Below the pieces are notes generated by a model. It was not told where the DNA came from, searched no databases, and worked only from the letters and a program-made list of their open reading frames with translations. Shown here one piece after another: positions 26,001 through 33,288 of a DNA stretch of 64,000 nucleotides. A program made the position numbers and the translations under genes. The stretch lies in assembly GCA_038237435.1 (NCBI GenBank), contig JBBRYT010000010.1:62001-126000 (forward strand), in the 5' to 3' direction. How positions within the stretch are numbered: the first letter of the stretch is position 1; each line of letters opens with the position of its first letter. Source of the stretch: JACCTI01 sp038237435. Lineage in GTDB: Bacteria > Verrucomicrobiota > Verrucomicrobiia > Chthoniobacterales > UBA10450.

Positions 26001-26127
26001 CGGGGTTAACAACGTTTTCGATCGTTACCCGCCCACGGCCTTAGGTGCCTTCAACGACAACTACGACACATCGAACTACAACATTCGAAATCGTTACTGG
26101 TACGTGAGTCTGACGAAGAAATTCTAA
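23077..26127 (+). CDS. TonB-dependent outer-membrane receptor
   Basis: 1016 aa. The ATG at 23077 has GGAG 6 nt upstream; an ATG at 23044 is weaker. Signal peptide PLRWIVILLTLSLGAIAFAQ; the plug domain begins ERVIVTGSYIPTAETESALPVTVYTAEVLQ and includes INLRGIGQNNVLILINGRR and LKDGASAIYGSDAVAGVVNFI. A large beta-barrel follows, ending with an aromatic terminal strand (RYWYVSLTKKF). It imports a bulky substrate using TonB energy; the ligand cannot be inferred. The position after the sigma-kinase pair suggests it belongs to the same regulon. An intrinsic terminator follows. Confidence 0.93.
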   Translation: MTRNVPNKPPLRWIVILLTLSLGAIAFAQEPPAAGGGGVATTERVIVTGSYIPTAETESALPVTVYTAEVLQKQGAMTPVEGLRQLPSFVGASTTENDANGGNGQAGINLRGIGQNNVLILINGRRAFLGQSLNTSADINAIPISGLSRTEVLKDGASAIYGSDAVAGVVNFIMLDGPGEAPYEGAEVFALYGNTTESDAHVRQVYLKGGVKTDKVSVAAAGEYYSRANLYSRDRAQLAGSGDLSNNPTGLGRGGINNNSQTFAGRANVSANTAADPRVYPITGDLVLTNLSTNQVTPASYRRFVLGSDPSQFNFRAYTPSIPAMEKALYFVTGRYKIFGEGLQIYGDVLYAKTKQDNGAAPSPFSITNAGNGRNTARLSIFNPFGNRLLNVRYRLVNELGLRRSFYDHDYYRYVAGLNGDFNFKNNSIISHFGYDTGIVYERFDQQRTDSGDAQRTPLVASILANNVTAPRFNPFIGQNAPTVGTAPTYINGVPTGLTAGYDNTTAAQNASYLGHSFRYERDWLADAKVNAHFFPGLWNGGFDLALGYEHREVAEHSVPDPVQANGDQLGFNQAPNTKTLQAVNSVFTELNFPIITSTMNIPWVRSLDFSIAWRYEKFEDRDQYTHAISSFENKNPNENFGGSPRVSLRYQPIPDLTLRGNFNQSFLSPTPLQLFLPPGQNFPVLFDPFVNGGVTLQPPGGVFQAGNPALQPEVTDTYSAGLVYTPKWLPGFTLTADFYQIYSKNVILPAANAAQVLLSLNIIDPDAPGGGADGVTRLADGSLDSIDATTSNAGTRFVEGLDVTAAYEIPTQNFGTFSFALGWNHFFVWKAEPLPGFGSHNFIGDFNATFPLTPGGIPFNKAFLRGEWTWKGFDFAATGNYIGDQEDDPQFIQGNAVVPGNPGSVANPNYILHHRISDFETLDLQLSYEFTKPKIEAAAGYSKDAKDAKSMTEAGGVENSSIWQRMLWNTKLTVGVNNVFDRYPPTALGAFNDNYDTSNYNIRNRYWYVSLTKKF

Positions 26128-26158
26128 CGCTGTCCAAATTACCGTTCATTGGTAACGG

Positions 26159-26908
26159 TTAGGTTCGGCCGGGCTCGGAAACGGGTCCGGCCGTTTTTTG
26201 CATGCGTTGCACCCAGCTCCGAAATTGGATGGGATGCGCGATCGTTTCGAAACGCTCGGCAAAGCCGCCTGTTCCACGCACCACCACCGTTCCGTAATCG
26301 AACAGCCGACCAAGAAAGCTTTGATCGATGGCGATCGATTCGATTTTCGAAATAAACATCTCCAAGCTTTGACGCCGCACGACTCCGGTTTTGATCAAAA
26401 CCCGCACGTCCGTGATGACAAGCTCGCTTCCAACGTAAGCCAGTGTCGGCGCGATCATGATGCAGGCTGGCAGCGGAAGCGCGAACCAACCGAGTTGCGA
26501 TCCAGTCAGGGCCTGGACGGCGATGGCGAAGGGCATGGCGATGAGAAGAAAAGCGCCCAAGGCGAGGAGGGCGAAACGAACAAAGACCATCCAATGCATT
26601 GAAGTGCGATAAAATGGCGTCTCGTTAGGCGCGAGCGTGGTCCGCGCATAAGGTCCGAGGGAATCGGTTGCTAGCGGCGGCAAGTGGTCGCGTCGTGGCG
26701 GCGTGGTTGCTACCTGCGGAACAGGCGGCGGCGGGACGTGCACCCGTTCCTCGCGGTCGAGAAGAAGGGCCAACGGTTGCAGATTACCGTTAAGGCTGTC
26801 AGAGGCGAGATCGGCGGATTGCACCAGACCTGCGGCAAGATAGTCGCGCACCCTGTCTTTACTAAAAGGACCTCGCCTCGTGCCATTGAGGTAGATGTAA
26901 AACTCCAT
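26159..26908 (-). CDS. GYF-like plus bacterial PH-domain membrane protein
   Basis: 249 aa. The N-terminal 55 residues (MEFYIYLNGTRRGPFSKDRVRDYLAAGLVQSADLA) match the GYF_2 domain pattern. A Pro-rich linker follows (HVPPPPVPQVATTPP). Two transmembrane helices span about 105-155, then a bPH_2/YdbT-type domain ITDVRVLIKTGVVRRQSLEMFISKIESIAIDQSFLGRLFDYGTVVVRGTGG. The role is unknown; similar proteins are thought to be membrane scaffolds. It is co-directional with hslO 25 nt upstream. A motif copy at 26622 encodes Pro-Asn-Glu. Confidence 0.8.
   Translation of the reverse strand: MEFYIYLNGTRRGPFSKDRVRDYLAAGLVQSADLASDSLNGNLQPLALLLDREERVHVPPPPVPQVATTPPRRDHLPPLATDSLGPYARTTLAPNETPFYRTSMHWMVFVRFALLALGAFLLIAMPFAIAVQALTGSQLGWFALPLPACIMIAPTLAYVGSELVITDVRVLIKTGVVRRQSLEMFISKIESIAIDQSFLGRLFDYGTVVVRGTGGFAERFETIAHPIQFRSWVQRMQKTAGPVSEPGRT
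26166..26199 (+). terminator. Rho-independent terminator of the TonB receptor
   Basis: CGGCCGG (26166-26172) pairs with CCGGCCG (26187-26193), followed directly by six T (26194-26199). It begins 39 nt after the receptor stop. It lies inside the last codons of the convergent PH-domain gene, so one sequence serves as terminator on one strand and coding sequence on the other. Confidence 0.75.
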
Positions 26909-26933
26909 GGGTTAGGCTGCGATGCCGATGTAA

Positions 26934-27746
26934 CTAAGGCCGCGCAACGGCGTTTTGCGCAAGATATGTCTCGAGCGATCCGCGCGTGACGATGTGCGAA
27001 GCTCCGCACCGTGGACAATTTACTCGAATGGAATCTTCCTGGCCAAAAAGGCTCTCCGCATCGCTACGCATGATCGGTCCGAGGATGGCAAACATTCGTT
27101 CCGGCGAACAACCGCAACCCCACTTATAGCGTCGTTCTTCCAACAGGCTAAGCGTTTCGTTTTCATCCAGGCTTCGCACTTTTTCGTCATCGAGCGCCTG
27201 TAACCAATCGAGATCGCAACCAGGTTGCGCAGTAATCATGACGAAATCTTCCGGTCCATGGCGGAAGTAACGGGCCGGGCGTTGTTCGCTTTGCGCGTAG
27301 AATTCTTCCACAATCGCAAAGGGTTCTGCGCTTTTGAATTCAACGGTGCTCCGTCGCGAGTCCTGCCTTTCCCGAACAAGGTCCGCGCAAAATAAATTTC
27401 GGCCGTCGTCCTTGACGTTCTCGGTGAAGAGCTGCCCGACCACAATCCCGCGCCGGTTATCGCCGGTGACGAAAAGGTTTAAGAGCGGTCGGTGGAAATG
27501 AATCGTCCAGGCCCAGGCTTCGTTCCACGGCCGCGACGCGCAATGCAGCGTAAGCGCGGCCAGCGCTTCCTTCAGCATGCCATCGTGCGCGGGTGCATGA
27601 TTGTAGCCGTACTGGCCTTGATGCAGATAGTAATCGACATAGAGCTCGCCGAAATCCGCGCGCGCGAGCAGCGCATTACGTCCGCGCACGAAATAAGCGC
27701 GCACCTGTAAACCATCCACTGTCTCTGCCTCTCCCATTTCCATCAA
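26934..27746 (-). CDS. hslO: Hsp33 redox-regulated chaperone
   Basis: 270 aa. Hsp33 is a holdase activated when its zinc-binding cysteines are oxidised. The C-terminal redox switch is present as CGCSPERM and CPRCG (C-x-C ... C-x-x-C), preceded by the linker LSLLEERRYKWG. The N-terminal domain shows ALTLHCASRPWNEAWAWTIHF and GDNRRGIVVGQL. The N-terminus is somewhat diverged from the classical family, but the four Cys ligands are intact. It is encoded with the PH-domain protein downstream. Confidence 0.88.
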   Translation of the reverse strand: MMEMGEAETVDGLQVRAYFVRGRNALLARADFGELYVDYYLHQGQYGYNHAPAHDGMLKEALAALTLHCASRPWNEAWAWTIHFHRPLLNLFVTGDNRRGIVVGQLFTENVKDDGRNLFCADLVRERQDSRRSTVEFKSAEPFAIVEEFYAQSEQRPARYFRHGPEDFVMITAQPGCDLDWLQALDDEKVRSLDENETLSLLEERRYKWGCGCSPERMFAILGPIMRSDAESLFGQEDSIRVNCPRCGASHIVTRGSLETYLAQNAVARP

Positions 27747-27862
27747 ATAACCTAGCGCCTTCTGACGTAGATTTCCGCCAGATTCATCAACACGGGTCGT
27801 GCAACAGTCGACGCGTCAATCGATGATTGATTCGTTAGGCGAGCTTTCGCCAGACTACTGCA

Positions 27863-28180
27863 ATGCAACGAGTCATCGGTTTGGGGTGGCGTCTCATATC
27901 GGGAGAACGCTGGCGAGGCGCTAAAACCGAGGCGCATATCGTCTGGTCGCCCTTCGCAGCTCGAACCGACTACTTTGCCCCGAGCGAGAAGCAGTTCATG
28001 CTTAATTACCGCGTGCACGATCTAGCCGAAGTGCTGGAAGCTTTGCGCAACGAAGGGGTGAAGGTGGAAGATAAGAGCGAGGAAACGGAATTCGGGAAGT
28101 TCGGGTGGCTCATGGATCCGGAAGGTAACCGGATCGAGCTGTGGGAGCCTCCCGCGGTAGAAGAAAAGAGTGGGCAGTGA
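27863..28180 (+). pseudogene. VOC (glyoxalase/bleomycin-resistance) protein, internally damaged
   Basis: The frame codes 105 aa. The C-terminal 75 residues are a normal VOC half: EAHIVWSPFAARTDYFAPSEKQFMLNYRVHDL and FGWLMDPEGNRIELWEPP. The N-terminal part is wrong. After VIGLG the family continuation (GGVxxRxxxxEALK) is found in the +1 frame at about 27886-27925 as GGVSYRENAGEALK, and the next 30 or so residues of the usual fold are missing. A 1-nt loss plus a deletion restored an open frame by chance. It could still be expressed, but it lacks half of a VOC fold. It overlaps tRNA-Val by 10 nt. Confidence 0.55.
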
Positions 28181-28242
28181 GGGGATCGAACCCCCGACCA
28201 ACACGGTGTAAACGTGCCGCTCTACCGCTGAGCTAACTGCCC
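28171..28242 (-). tRNA. tRNA-Val (anticodon TAC)
   Basis: The reverse strand folds as a tRNA. The acceptor GGGCAGT pairs with ACTGCCC, with discriminator A and no encoded CCA. The D arm is GCTCAGCGGTAGAGC, the anticodon stem GCACG/CGTGT closes the loop TTTACAC with anticodon TAC, and the T arm is GGGGGTTCGATCCCCTC. It reads GUA/GUG valine codons. Confidence 0.95.
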
Positions 28243-28374
28243 CTGGTTCGCGCACTATACTTAAGCTAACGAATCTGCCGAGTAATTCTTTTCTGCGTTC
28301 TTAGCGGAAATCGCTCCTAAAAAGTTAGTTACTTTTATAGTTGCTTTACTAAGCTCGTGCGTTATCTAAGCGCC

Positions 28375-28764
28375 ATGGACTTATCTCTAGCAAGGTTAAA
28401 GCAAGCTATCTCCATCCGTGAACAAATCTCTACTTTAGAGAATCGCCTAAGCTCAATCTTTGGCGGTAGTAGCGGTGGAGGTAAGAAAACAAGTGGCGGT
28501 GGCGGAGGTGGCGGCGCTGGCCGTAGCGGACGTCGTCGCATGTCAGCGGCTACGCGCGCTAAGTTGGCGGCAGCAGCCAGAGCTCGCTGGGCCAAACGCA
28601 AAGGTACCGCTGGTGGCGCAAGCTCAGCTGCGACAAAGTCGGCAGCCCCGACGAAGTCAGCCGGCAAAAAACGCGGCGGTCTAACCGCAGCGGGGAGAAA
28701 GAAACTCTCCGACGCAATGAAAGCTCGCTGGGCCGCACGGCGCGCTGGCAAGAAAGCCCGCTAG
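28375..28764 (+). CDS. Small basic histone-like protein with KARWA repeats
   Basis: 129 aa, very basic. An N-terminal amphipathic helix (LARLKQAISIREQISTLENRLSSIF) is followed by a Gly-rich linker. Two related Ala/Lys/Arg segments follow: RRRMSAATRAKLAAAARARWAKRKG and, after an Ala/Thr/Lys spacer, LTAAGRKKLSDAMKARWAARRAGKKAR. The composition recalls H1-like DNA-binding proteins. A nucleoid role is an inference; no known fold is certain. The ATG at 28375 lies just upstream of the helix; the frame also allows a start at 28357. The upstream 130 bp are unusually AT-rich, so a strong promoter is plausible. Confidence 0.75.
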   Translation: MDLSLARLKQAISIREQISTLENRLSSIFGGSSGGGKKTSGGGGGGGAGRSGRRRMSAATRAKLAAAARARWAKRKGTAGGASSAATKSAAPTKSAGKKRGGLTAAGRKKLSDAMKARWAARRAGKKAR

Positions 28765-28799
28765 CCCGAGAGAGTTTTTTTGGGAATGGTTAACTGCGA

Positions 28800-29789
28800 T
28801 TAGCGGTTAACCAATTTCATCATTGTCGCGGGATAGCGCTGGCCGGCAAAGCCAGCCCGAGGCAAGGCCTGTTCGATCCGGGCTAGCTCAGCGCTCGTTA
28901 GGTTCACATCTAACGCCCCCACATTTTCCTGCAGATATTTCCGGCGCTTCGTTCCCGGAATAGGCACAATGTCCTCACCTTGTGCCAGCACCCATGCCAG
29001 TGCGAGCTGTCCCGCGGTGCAATGTTTCTCCCGCGCGCTTTCCTTGATACGTTCTACCAGGTCGAGATTGCGCTGAAAGTTTTCACCTTGAAACCGCGGT
29101 GATTGCCGGCGGTAATCATCCTTTGCTAAATCTTCGAAACGTTTAATCTGGCCGGTCAGGAACCCGCGCCCGAGCGGACTGTAAGGCACAAAACCGATCC
29201 CGAGCTCACGGCATGTTTGCAGCACCTCGTCTTCCGGGTCGCGCGTCCAAAGTGAATACTCCGATTGCACAGCAGTGATGGGATGGACCGCATGCGAACG
29301 GCGAATACTCTCGCTCCCAGCTTCGGACAAGCCGAGGTAGCGTACCTTACCTTGTTTCACCAACGCAGCCATCGCACCCAGTGTTTCTTCGATGGGCGTT
29401 TCCGGATCGACGCGGTGCAGGTAATAGAGATCGATCACGTTAACTCCAAGCCGACGCATGCTTGCTTCACAAGCTTGTTTCACGTAGTCGGGTTTGCCGC
29501 TTAGCTGGCGAACTTCCGGCCGTTGTGGATCGCGCACGAATCCAAACTTCGTCGCGATGATTGCTTGTTCGCGCCGTCCTTTTAAGACGCGGCCGAGTAG
29601 CTCTTCATTAGCGCCAGAACCATACATGTCCGCGGTGTCGAAGAAGGTGATGCCCAGCTCAAGCGCGCGCAGAATAGTCGCGGCAGATTCTTCTTCATCG
29701 CCCGGACCATAAAATTCCGACATACCCATGCATCCGAGTCCAAGCGCGGAAACTATCAGTCCGCCGCGGCCGAGTTTGCGTTGCTTCAT
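28800..29789 (-). CDS. Aldo/keto reductase
   Basis: 329 aa (alpha/beta)8-barrel NADPH oxidoreductase. Visible are LGLGCMGMSEFYGPGDE, FDTADMYGSGANEELLGR with the catalytic Asp and Tyr, IIATKFGF with the catalytic Lys, and IDLYYLHRVDPETPIEETLGAM with His. The cofactor loop at the end is PIPGTKRRKYLQENVGAL. It belongs to the AKR group acting on small aldehydes or ketones; the substrate is unknown. Its start overlaps the stop of the upstream aldo/keto reductase by 4 nt, so the pair is co-translated. Confidence 0.92.
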   Translation of the reverse strand: MKQRKLGRGGLIVSALGLGCMGMSEFYGPGDEEESAATILRALELGITFFDTADMYGSGANEELLGRVLKGRREQAIIATKFGFVRDPQRPEVRQLSGKPDYVKQACEASMRRLGVNVIDLYYLHRVDPETPIEETLGAMAALVKQGKVRYLGLSEAGSESIRRSHAVHPITAVQSEYSLWTRDPEDEVLQTCRELGIGFVPYSPLGRGFLTGQIKRFEDLAKDDYRRQSPRFQGENFQRNLDLVERIKESAREKHCTAGQLALAWVLAQGEDIVPIPGTKRRKYLQENVGALDVNLTSAELARIEQALPRAGFAGQRYPATMMKLVNR

Positions 29790-30685
29790 GTTTGTCCTAC
29801 CCAGGTTGAGGGCGCGATATCATCCCATCGTTCGCGGATGGCAGTGAATTCCGCTTCGGTAAGCGAACCTGCTTCCAGGAGTTTCGCATTCTCCTGCCAG
29901 CGTTCTGGTTTTGTCGTGCCAACAATCGCCGTATGCACACCCGGCACCGTCAAAGTAAAACGTAACGCGTGCGCGATCGATTGCTCGAGCGATCGGCCGC
30001 GAATGAAATCGTAATCTAACTTGCGCAGTCGATCCCAGTAAGAGTGTTGGTAGGAATCCATCGGCCTGTGTCCAGCTTTCCACGCCGCATTCGCGATCGG
30101 ACGTTTGGCAATCACACCCATGCCGCGTGCGCGCGCCGCCGGAATAGTTAGCTCGATAGGTTCTTGGTCCGCGATGTTTAGTGAAGTTTGCAAGGTATCG
30201 AAGGCACCTGATTCCACCGCGAACCGGGCCGAGCGACTATCCCCGCTGTAACCGATGTAACGAGTATGCCCGCGCTCGCGCGCGGTCTGTAAGGCCGCGA
30301 TGACATCGCCTTTTTTCAAAGCCGATTCCGAACAGCTATGAAGCTGGACGAGATCAAGACGATCTGTGTTTAGGCGACGCAAACTGCGCTCGATACTTTG
30401 TAAGATGGAAGCAGTCGACCAATCTTCGCTTCCGATACCATGCGGGTGGCCAACTTTGGTAAAGAGAAAATATTCGCCGCGGCGATGGCTCACTGTCTTC
30501 CCGATTAACTCTTCGCTTGCCTCATAGCACTCGGCCGTGTCGATGACGTTAAGCCCGGCATCGAGCGCGCTGTTCAGTAGCTGCGCGACGATCTCGGCGG
30601 TGACGCTTTCGAATCCGATCTCGGCGCCGCCGAAACCAAGCACGGAAACCTGCATGTCGGTCTTTCCGAGCTGGCGCTTTTCCAT
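29786..30685 (-). CDS. Aldo/keto reductase
   Basis: 299 aa. The barrel motifs are VLGFGGAEIGFESV, VIDTAECYEASEELIGKTV, YFLFTKVGHP, LDLVQLHSCSESALKKGDVIAALQTARERGHTRYIGYSGDS and the C-terminal TAIVGTTKPERWQENAKLLEAG. The catalytic tetrad Asp-Tyr-Lys-His can be followed. It is only distantly similar to its downstream neighbour, so this is probably not a recent tandem duplication. Substrate unknown. It is the first gene of the two-gene AKR operon, separated by 23 bp from purM. Confidence 0.9.
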   Translation of the reverse strand: MEKRQLGKTDMQVSVLGFGGAEIGFESVTAEIVAQLLNSALDAGLNVIDTAECYEASEELIGKTVSHRRGEYFLFTKVGHPHGIGSEDWSTASILQSIERSLRRLNTDRLDLVQLHSCSESALKKGDVIAALQTARERGHTRYIGYSGDSRSARFAVESGAFDTLQTSLNIADQEPIELTIPAARARGMGVIAKRPIANAAWKAGHRPMDSYQHSYWDRLRKLDYDFIRGRSLEQSIAHALRFTLTVPGVHTAIVGTTKPERWQENAKLLEAGSLTEAEFTAIRERWDDIAPSTWVGQT

Positions 30686-30708
30686 CGCAGACTTAATCGT
30701 CCGCGCGC

Positions 30709-31728
30709 CTACAAAATCAAACGGGTTACTCCGCTTCCTTCTTCGACCCGCCCGATAATTTTCGCGCGCAACCTTTTGGCCAGCTGCTTCGAGTCTTTAG
30801 CAGAAACAATCGCGACCATGCCTATCCCCATGTTGAAGACTTGGTACATTTCCGCGTGCGCGACCTTTCCGTTGTCCGCCAGGATTTTAAAAATCGCCGG
30901 CGCACTCCAACTCTTAGGATCAATAACGGCGTCCCGATTTTTCGGCAGGATCCGCGGTAGGTTATCGATCAATCCACCGCCGGTGATGTGCGCCAGGCCG
31001 TGTAGTTGGTTCGTCGGAATGCTGGCCAGTAATGGCTGATAGTTTTTGTGCGTGCGGAGCAATTCCTCGCCTAACGAGAGCTTCAATCCCGGAAGCTTTG
31101 CACCTAGCTTTAAGCGCATGGTTTGGAACAGAATCTTTCGCGCGAGAGAATAGCCGTTGGTATGCAGGCCATTTGAAGGCAGTCCGAGAATGATGTCGCC
31201 CGCTTTGATGCGGCTGCCATCAATCATCTTTGCGCGATCGACTACACCAACGATGCACCCGGCCAGATCGTATTCGCCTTCGCGATACATTCCCGGCATC
31301 TGCGCGGTCTCGCCGCCGATCAGAGCGCAACTTCCCGCGCGACATGCTTTGGTGAATCCGGAAAGAATCCGATCGAAAACGCGCGGCTCCAATTTTTCCG
31401 CGCCGATATAGTCGAGAAAAAATAACGGGCGTGCGCCGAGAACTGCGATGTCGTTGATACAATGATTAACCAGATCCGCGCCGACGGTGTTGTGGCGCTT
31501 CATCTCAAAAGCGATTTTCAATTTCGTCCCGACGCCGTCGACACTCGCCACGAGCACGGGCTCGCGCATTCTCGAAAAATTCGGCGCGAACAACCCGCCG
31601 AAGCCGCCGATTTTTCCCAGCACTTCCGGGCCATGAGTGCTTTTCACGCGCGCCTGAATTTTGCGCTTCACTAGATTCCCGAGATCGACGTCGACCCCGG
31701 CGCGCGCGTACGCCTTCCGCGATTTCAC
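30709..31728 (-). CDS. purM: Phosphoribosylformylglycinamidine cyclo-ligase
   Basis: 339 aa AIR synthetase, step 5 of de novo purine synthesis. Motifs present include YARAGVDVDLGNLVKRKI, GFGGLF, ASVDGVGTKLKIAFEMKRHNTVGADLVNHCINDIAVLGARPLFFLDYIG, LIGGETAQMPGMY, LPSNGLHTNGYSLARKI and HITGGGLIDNLPRILP. The start is directly adjacent to the purF stop. A motif copy at 31069 reads Ser-Leu-Gly in this gene. It is the last gene of purL-purF-purM. Confidence 0.96.
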   Translation of the reverse strand: MKSRKAYARAGVDVDLGNLVKRKIQARVKSTHGPEVLGKIGGFGGLFAPNFSRMREPVLVASVDGVGTKLKIAFEMKRHNTVGADLVNHCINDIAVLGARPLFFLDYIGAEKLEPRVFDRILSGFTKACRAGSCALIGGETAQMPGMYREGEYDLAGCIVGVVDRAKMIDGSRIKAGDIILGLPSNGLHTNGYSLARKILFQTMRLKLGAKLPGLKLSLGEELLRTHKNYQPLLASIPTNQLHGLAHITGGGLIDNLPRILPKNRDAVIDPKSWSAPAIFKILADNGKVAHAEMYQVFNMGIGMVAIVSAKDSKQLAKRLRAKIIGRVEEGSGVTRLIL

Positions 31729-33228
31729 TTACTTAAGATCGGCAAACAAGCTGGGATTAGCTTCCTCTTCCGCGAGCGCTTTGGCGCGGCCTTCGCGTTT
31801 CTCCATGATGAATTTGTCGAGCTCCGGATCAACCGGCAGCGGATAATTGCCGGTAAAGCAGGCGAGACAGAACTCGTTCGCCGGTTTACCAGTCGCGCGC
31901 ACCATCCCATCGACGTCGAGATAACCCAGGCTATCGACGTTCAGATATTCGCAAATTTGCGGCATCGAAAGCTGGTTCGCGATCAACTTTTCCGGGTCGG
32001 GAAAATCGATGCCGTAATGACAGGCAAAACGATGCGGCGGACAACTGACGCGCATGTGCACTTCTTTCGCGCCGGCTTCGCGCAGGTTCACCACGCGTGC
32101 ACGCGCCGTCGTTCCGCGCACGATGGAATCATCCACTACCACGACGCGTTTTCCTTCCACCGCTTCTTTGATGAGATTCAATTTCACGCGCACATCGAAA
32201 TCGCGAATCAATTGGCTTGGCTGGAGAAAGGTGCGGCCGATGTAGTGATTGCGAACAAAGGCGTGCTCGTAAGGAATGTTTAGTTCCTGCGCGAAACCAA
32301 GTGCGGCATAATTCCCTGAGTCCGGCACCGGCACAACGATATCGGCTTCGACTGGAAAACGCCGCGCCAGTTCGCGTCCCATTTCGGTGCGAACTTTCGC
32401 GACATTAATACCGCCGAGAATGCTGTCCGGTCGCGAGAAGTAAACGTATTCGAACATGCAAAAGGCGCGCTGTTCGTCGCGAAATGGCCATTCCGATCGG
32501 ATGCCATCTTCGCTGATGATGACTACTTCGCCGGGCTCGACGTCGCGGATGAATTCCGCGTGCACCAGATCGAAGGCGCAAGTTTCCGAGGCGAGAATAT
32601 AAGCGCCATCGAGTTTGCCGAGAACGAGCGGACGAAAACCAAACGGATCGCGCACGCCGACAATTTCGCGTTCGCTCATGATGATGAGACTGAACGCGCC
32701 CTCCAATCGTCGTAACACGCCGAGGGGGCTTCCGCCGTTATTGAGCGGCTGTGCGAGCAGGTGCGGAATGATTTCGCTGTCTGCCGTGGTTTGAAAAATG
32801 GAACCTTTGCGCTCGAGCTCGTCGCGCAGCACGGCAGCGTTGATCAAATTTCCATTGTGCGCCACGGCGATTTGTCCGCGGAAACAATCGACCACGAACG
32901 GCTGTGCGTTTTTTAGCGTGCTCGAGCCGGTCGTGGAATAGCGTGTGTGTCCGAGCGCGCGCTTACCCTTCAGGCGTTCTAATTCTTCCGCGCCGAAAAC
33001 CTGCGATACTAAACCCATGTCGCGATGCATCTGGAACGTGCTGCCATTGCCGTTACTCGTGACGATGCCGGCGCTCTCCTGCCCACGATGCTGCAAGGCG
33101 AAGAGCCCGTAGTAGGTCAGGACCGCAGCATTGGGATGGCCGAAGACCGCAAAAATTCCGCATTCGTGCTGCGGAAAGATGGCCGCTTCCGAAAGCTCGA
33201 CTTCGCTCTGCGGGGAAGGATGCGACAT
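31729..33228 (-). CDS. purF: Amidophosphoribosyltransferase
   Basis: 499 aa from ATG 33228 (GGGA nearby); an in-frame start at 33264 would add 12 residues. The first committed step of purine synthesis: PRPP plus glutamine to phosphoribosylamine. A propeptide of about 22 residues precedes CGIFAVFG, whose Cys becomes the N-terminal nucleophile. The PRPP loop is VVVVDDSIVRGTT. CPPHRFACHYGIDFP and FCLACFTGNYP supply the cysteines of the Bacillus-type Fe-S form. It sits between purL and purM on one strand. Confidence 0.95.
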   Translation of the reverse strand: MSHPSPQSEVELSEAAIFPQHECGIFAVFGHPNAAVLTYYGLFALQHRGQESAGIVTSNGNGSTFQMHRDMGLVSQVFGAEELERLKGKRALGHTRYSTTGSSTLKNAQPFVVDCFRGQIAVAHNGNLINAAVLRDELERKGSIFQTTADSEIIPHLLAQPLNNGGSPLGVLRRLEGAFSLIIMSEREIVGVRDPFGFRPLVLGKLDGAYILASETCAFDLVHAEFIRDVEPGEVVIISEDGIRSEWPFRDEQRAFCMFEYVYFSRPDSILGGINVAKVRTEMGRELARRFPVEADIVVPVPDSGNYAALGFAQELNIPYEHAFVRNHYIGRTFLQPSQLIRDFDVRVKLNLIKEAVEGKRVVVVDDSIVRGTTARARVVNLREAGAKEVHMRVSCPPHRFACHYGIDFPDPEKLIANQLSMPQICEYLNVDSLGYLDVDGMVRATGKPANEFCLACFTGNYPLPVDPELDKFIMEKREGRAKALAEEEANPSLFADLK

Positions 33229-33288
33229 CGTCCCGAATAATCCACCATCGCGCGCCGCGTTCAATGAATCGTTCGTAGTTCGGTCGCT

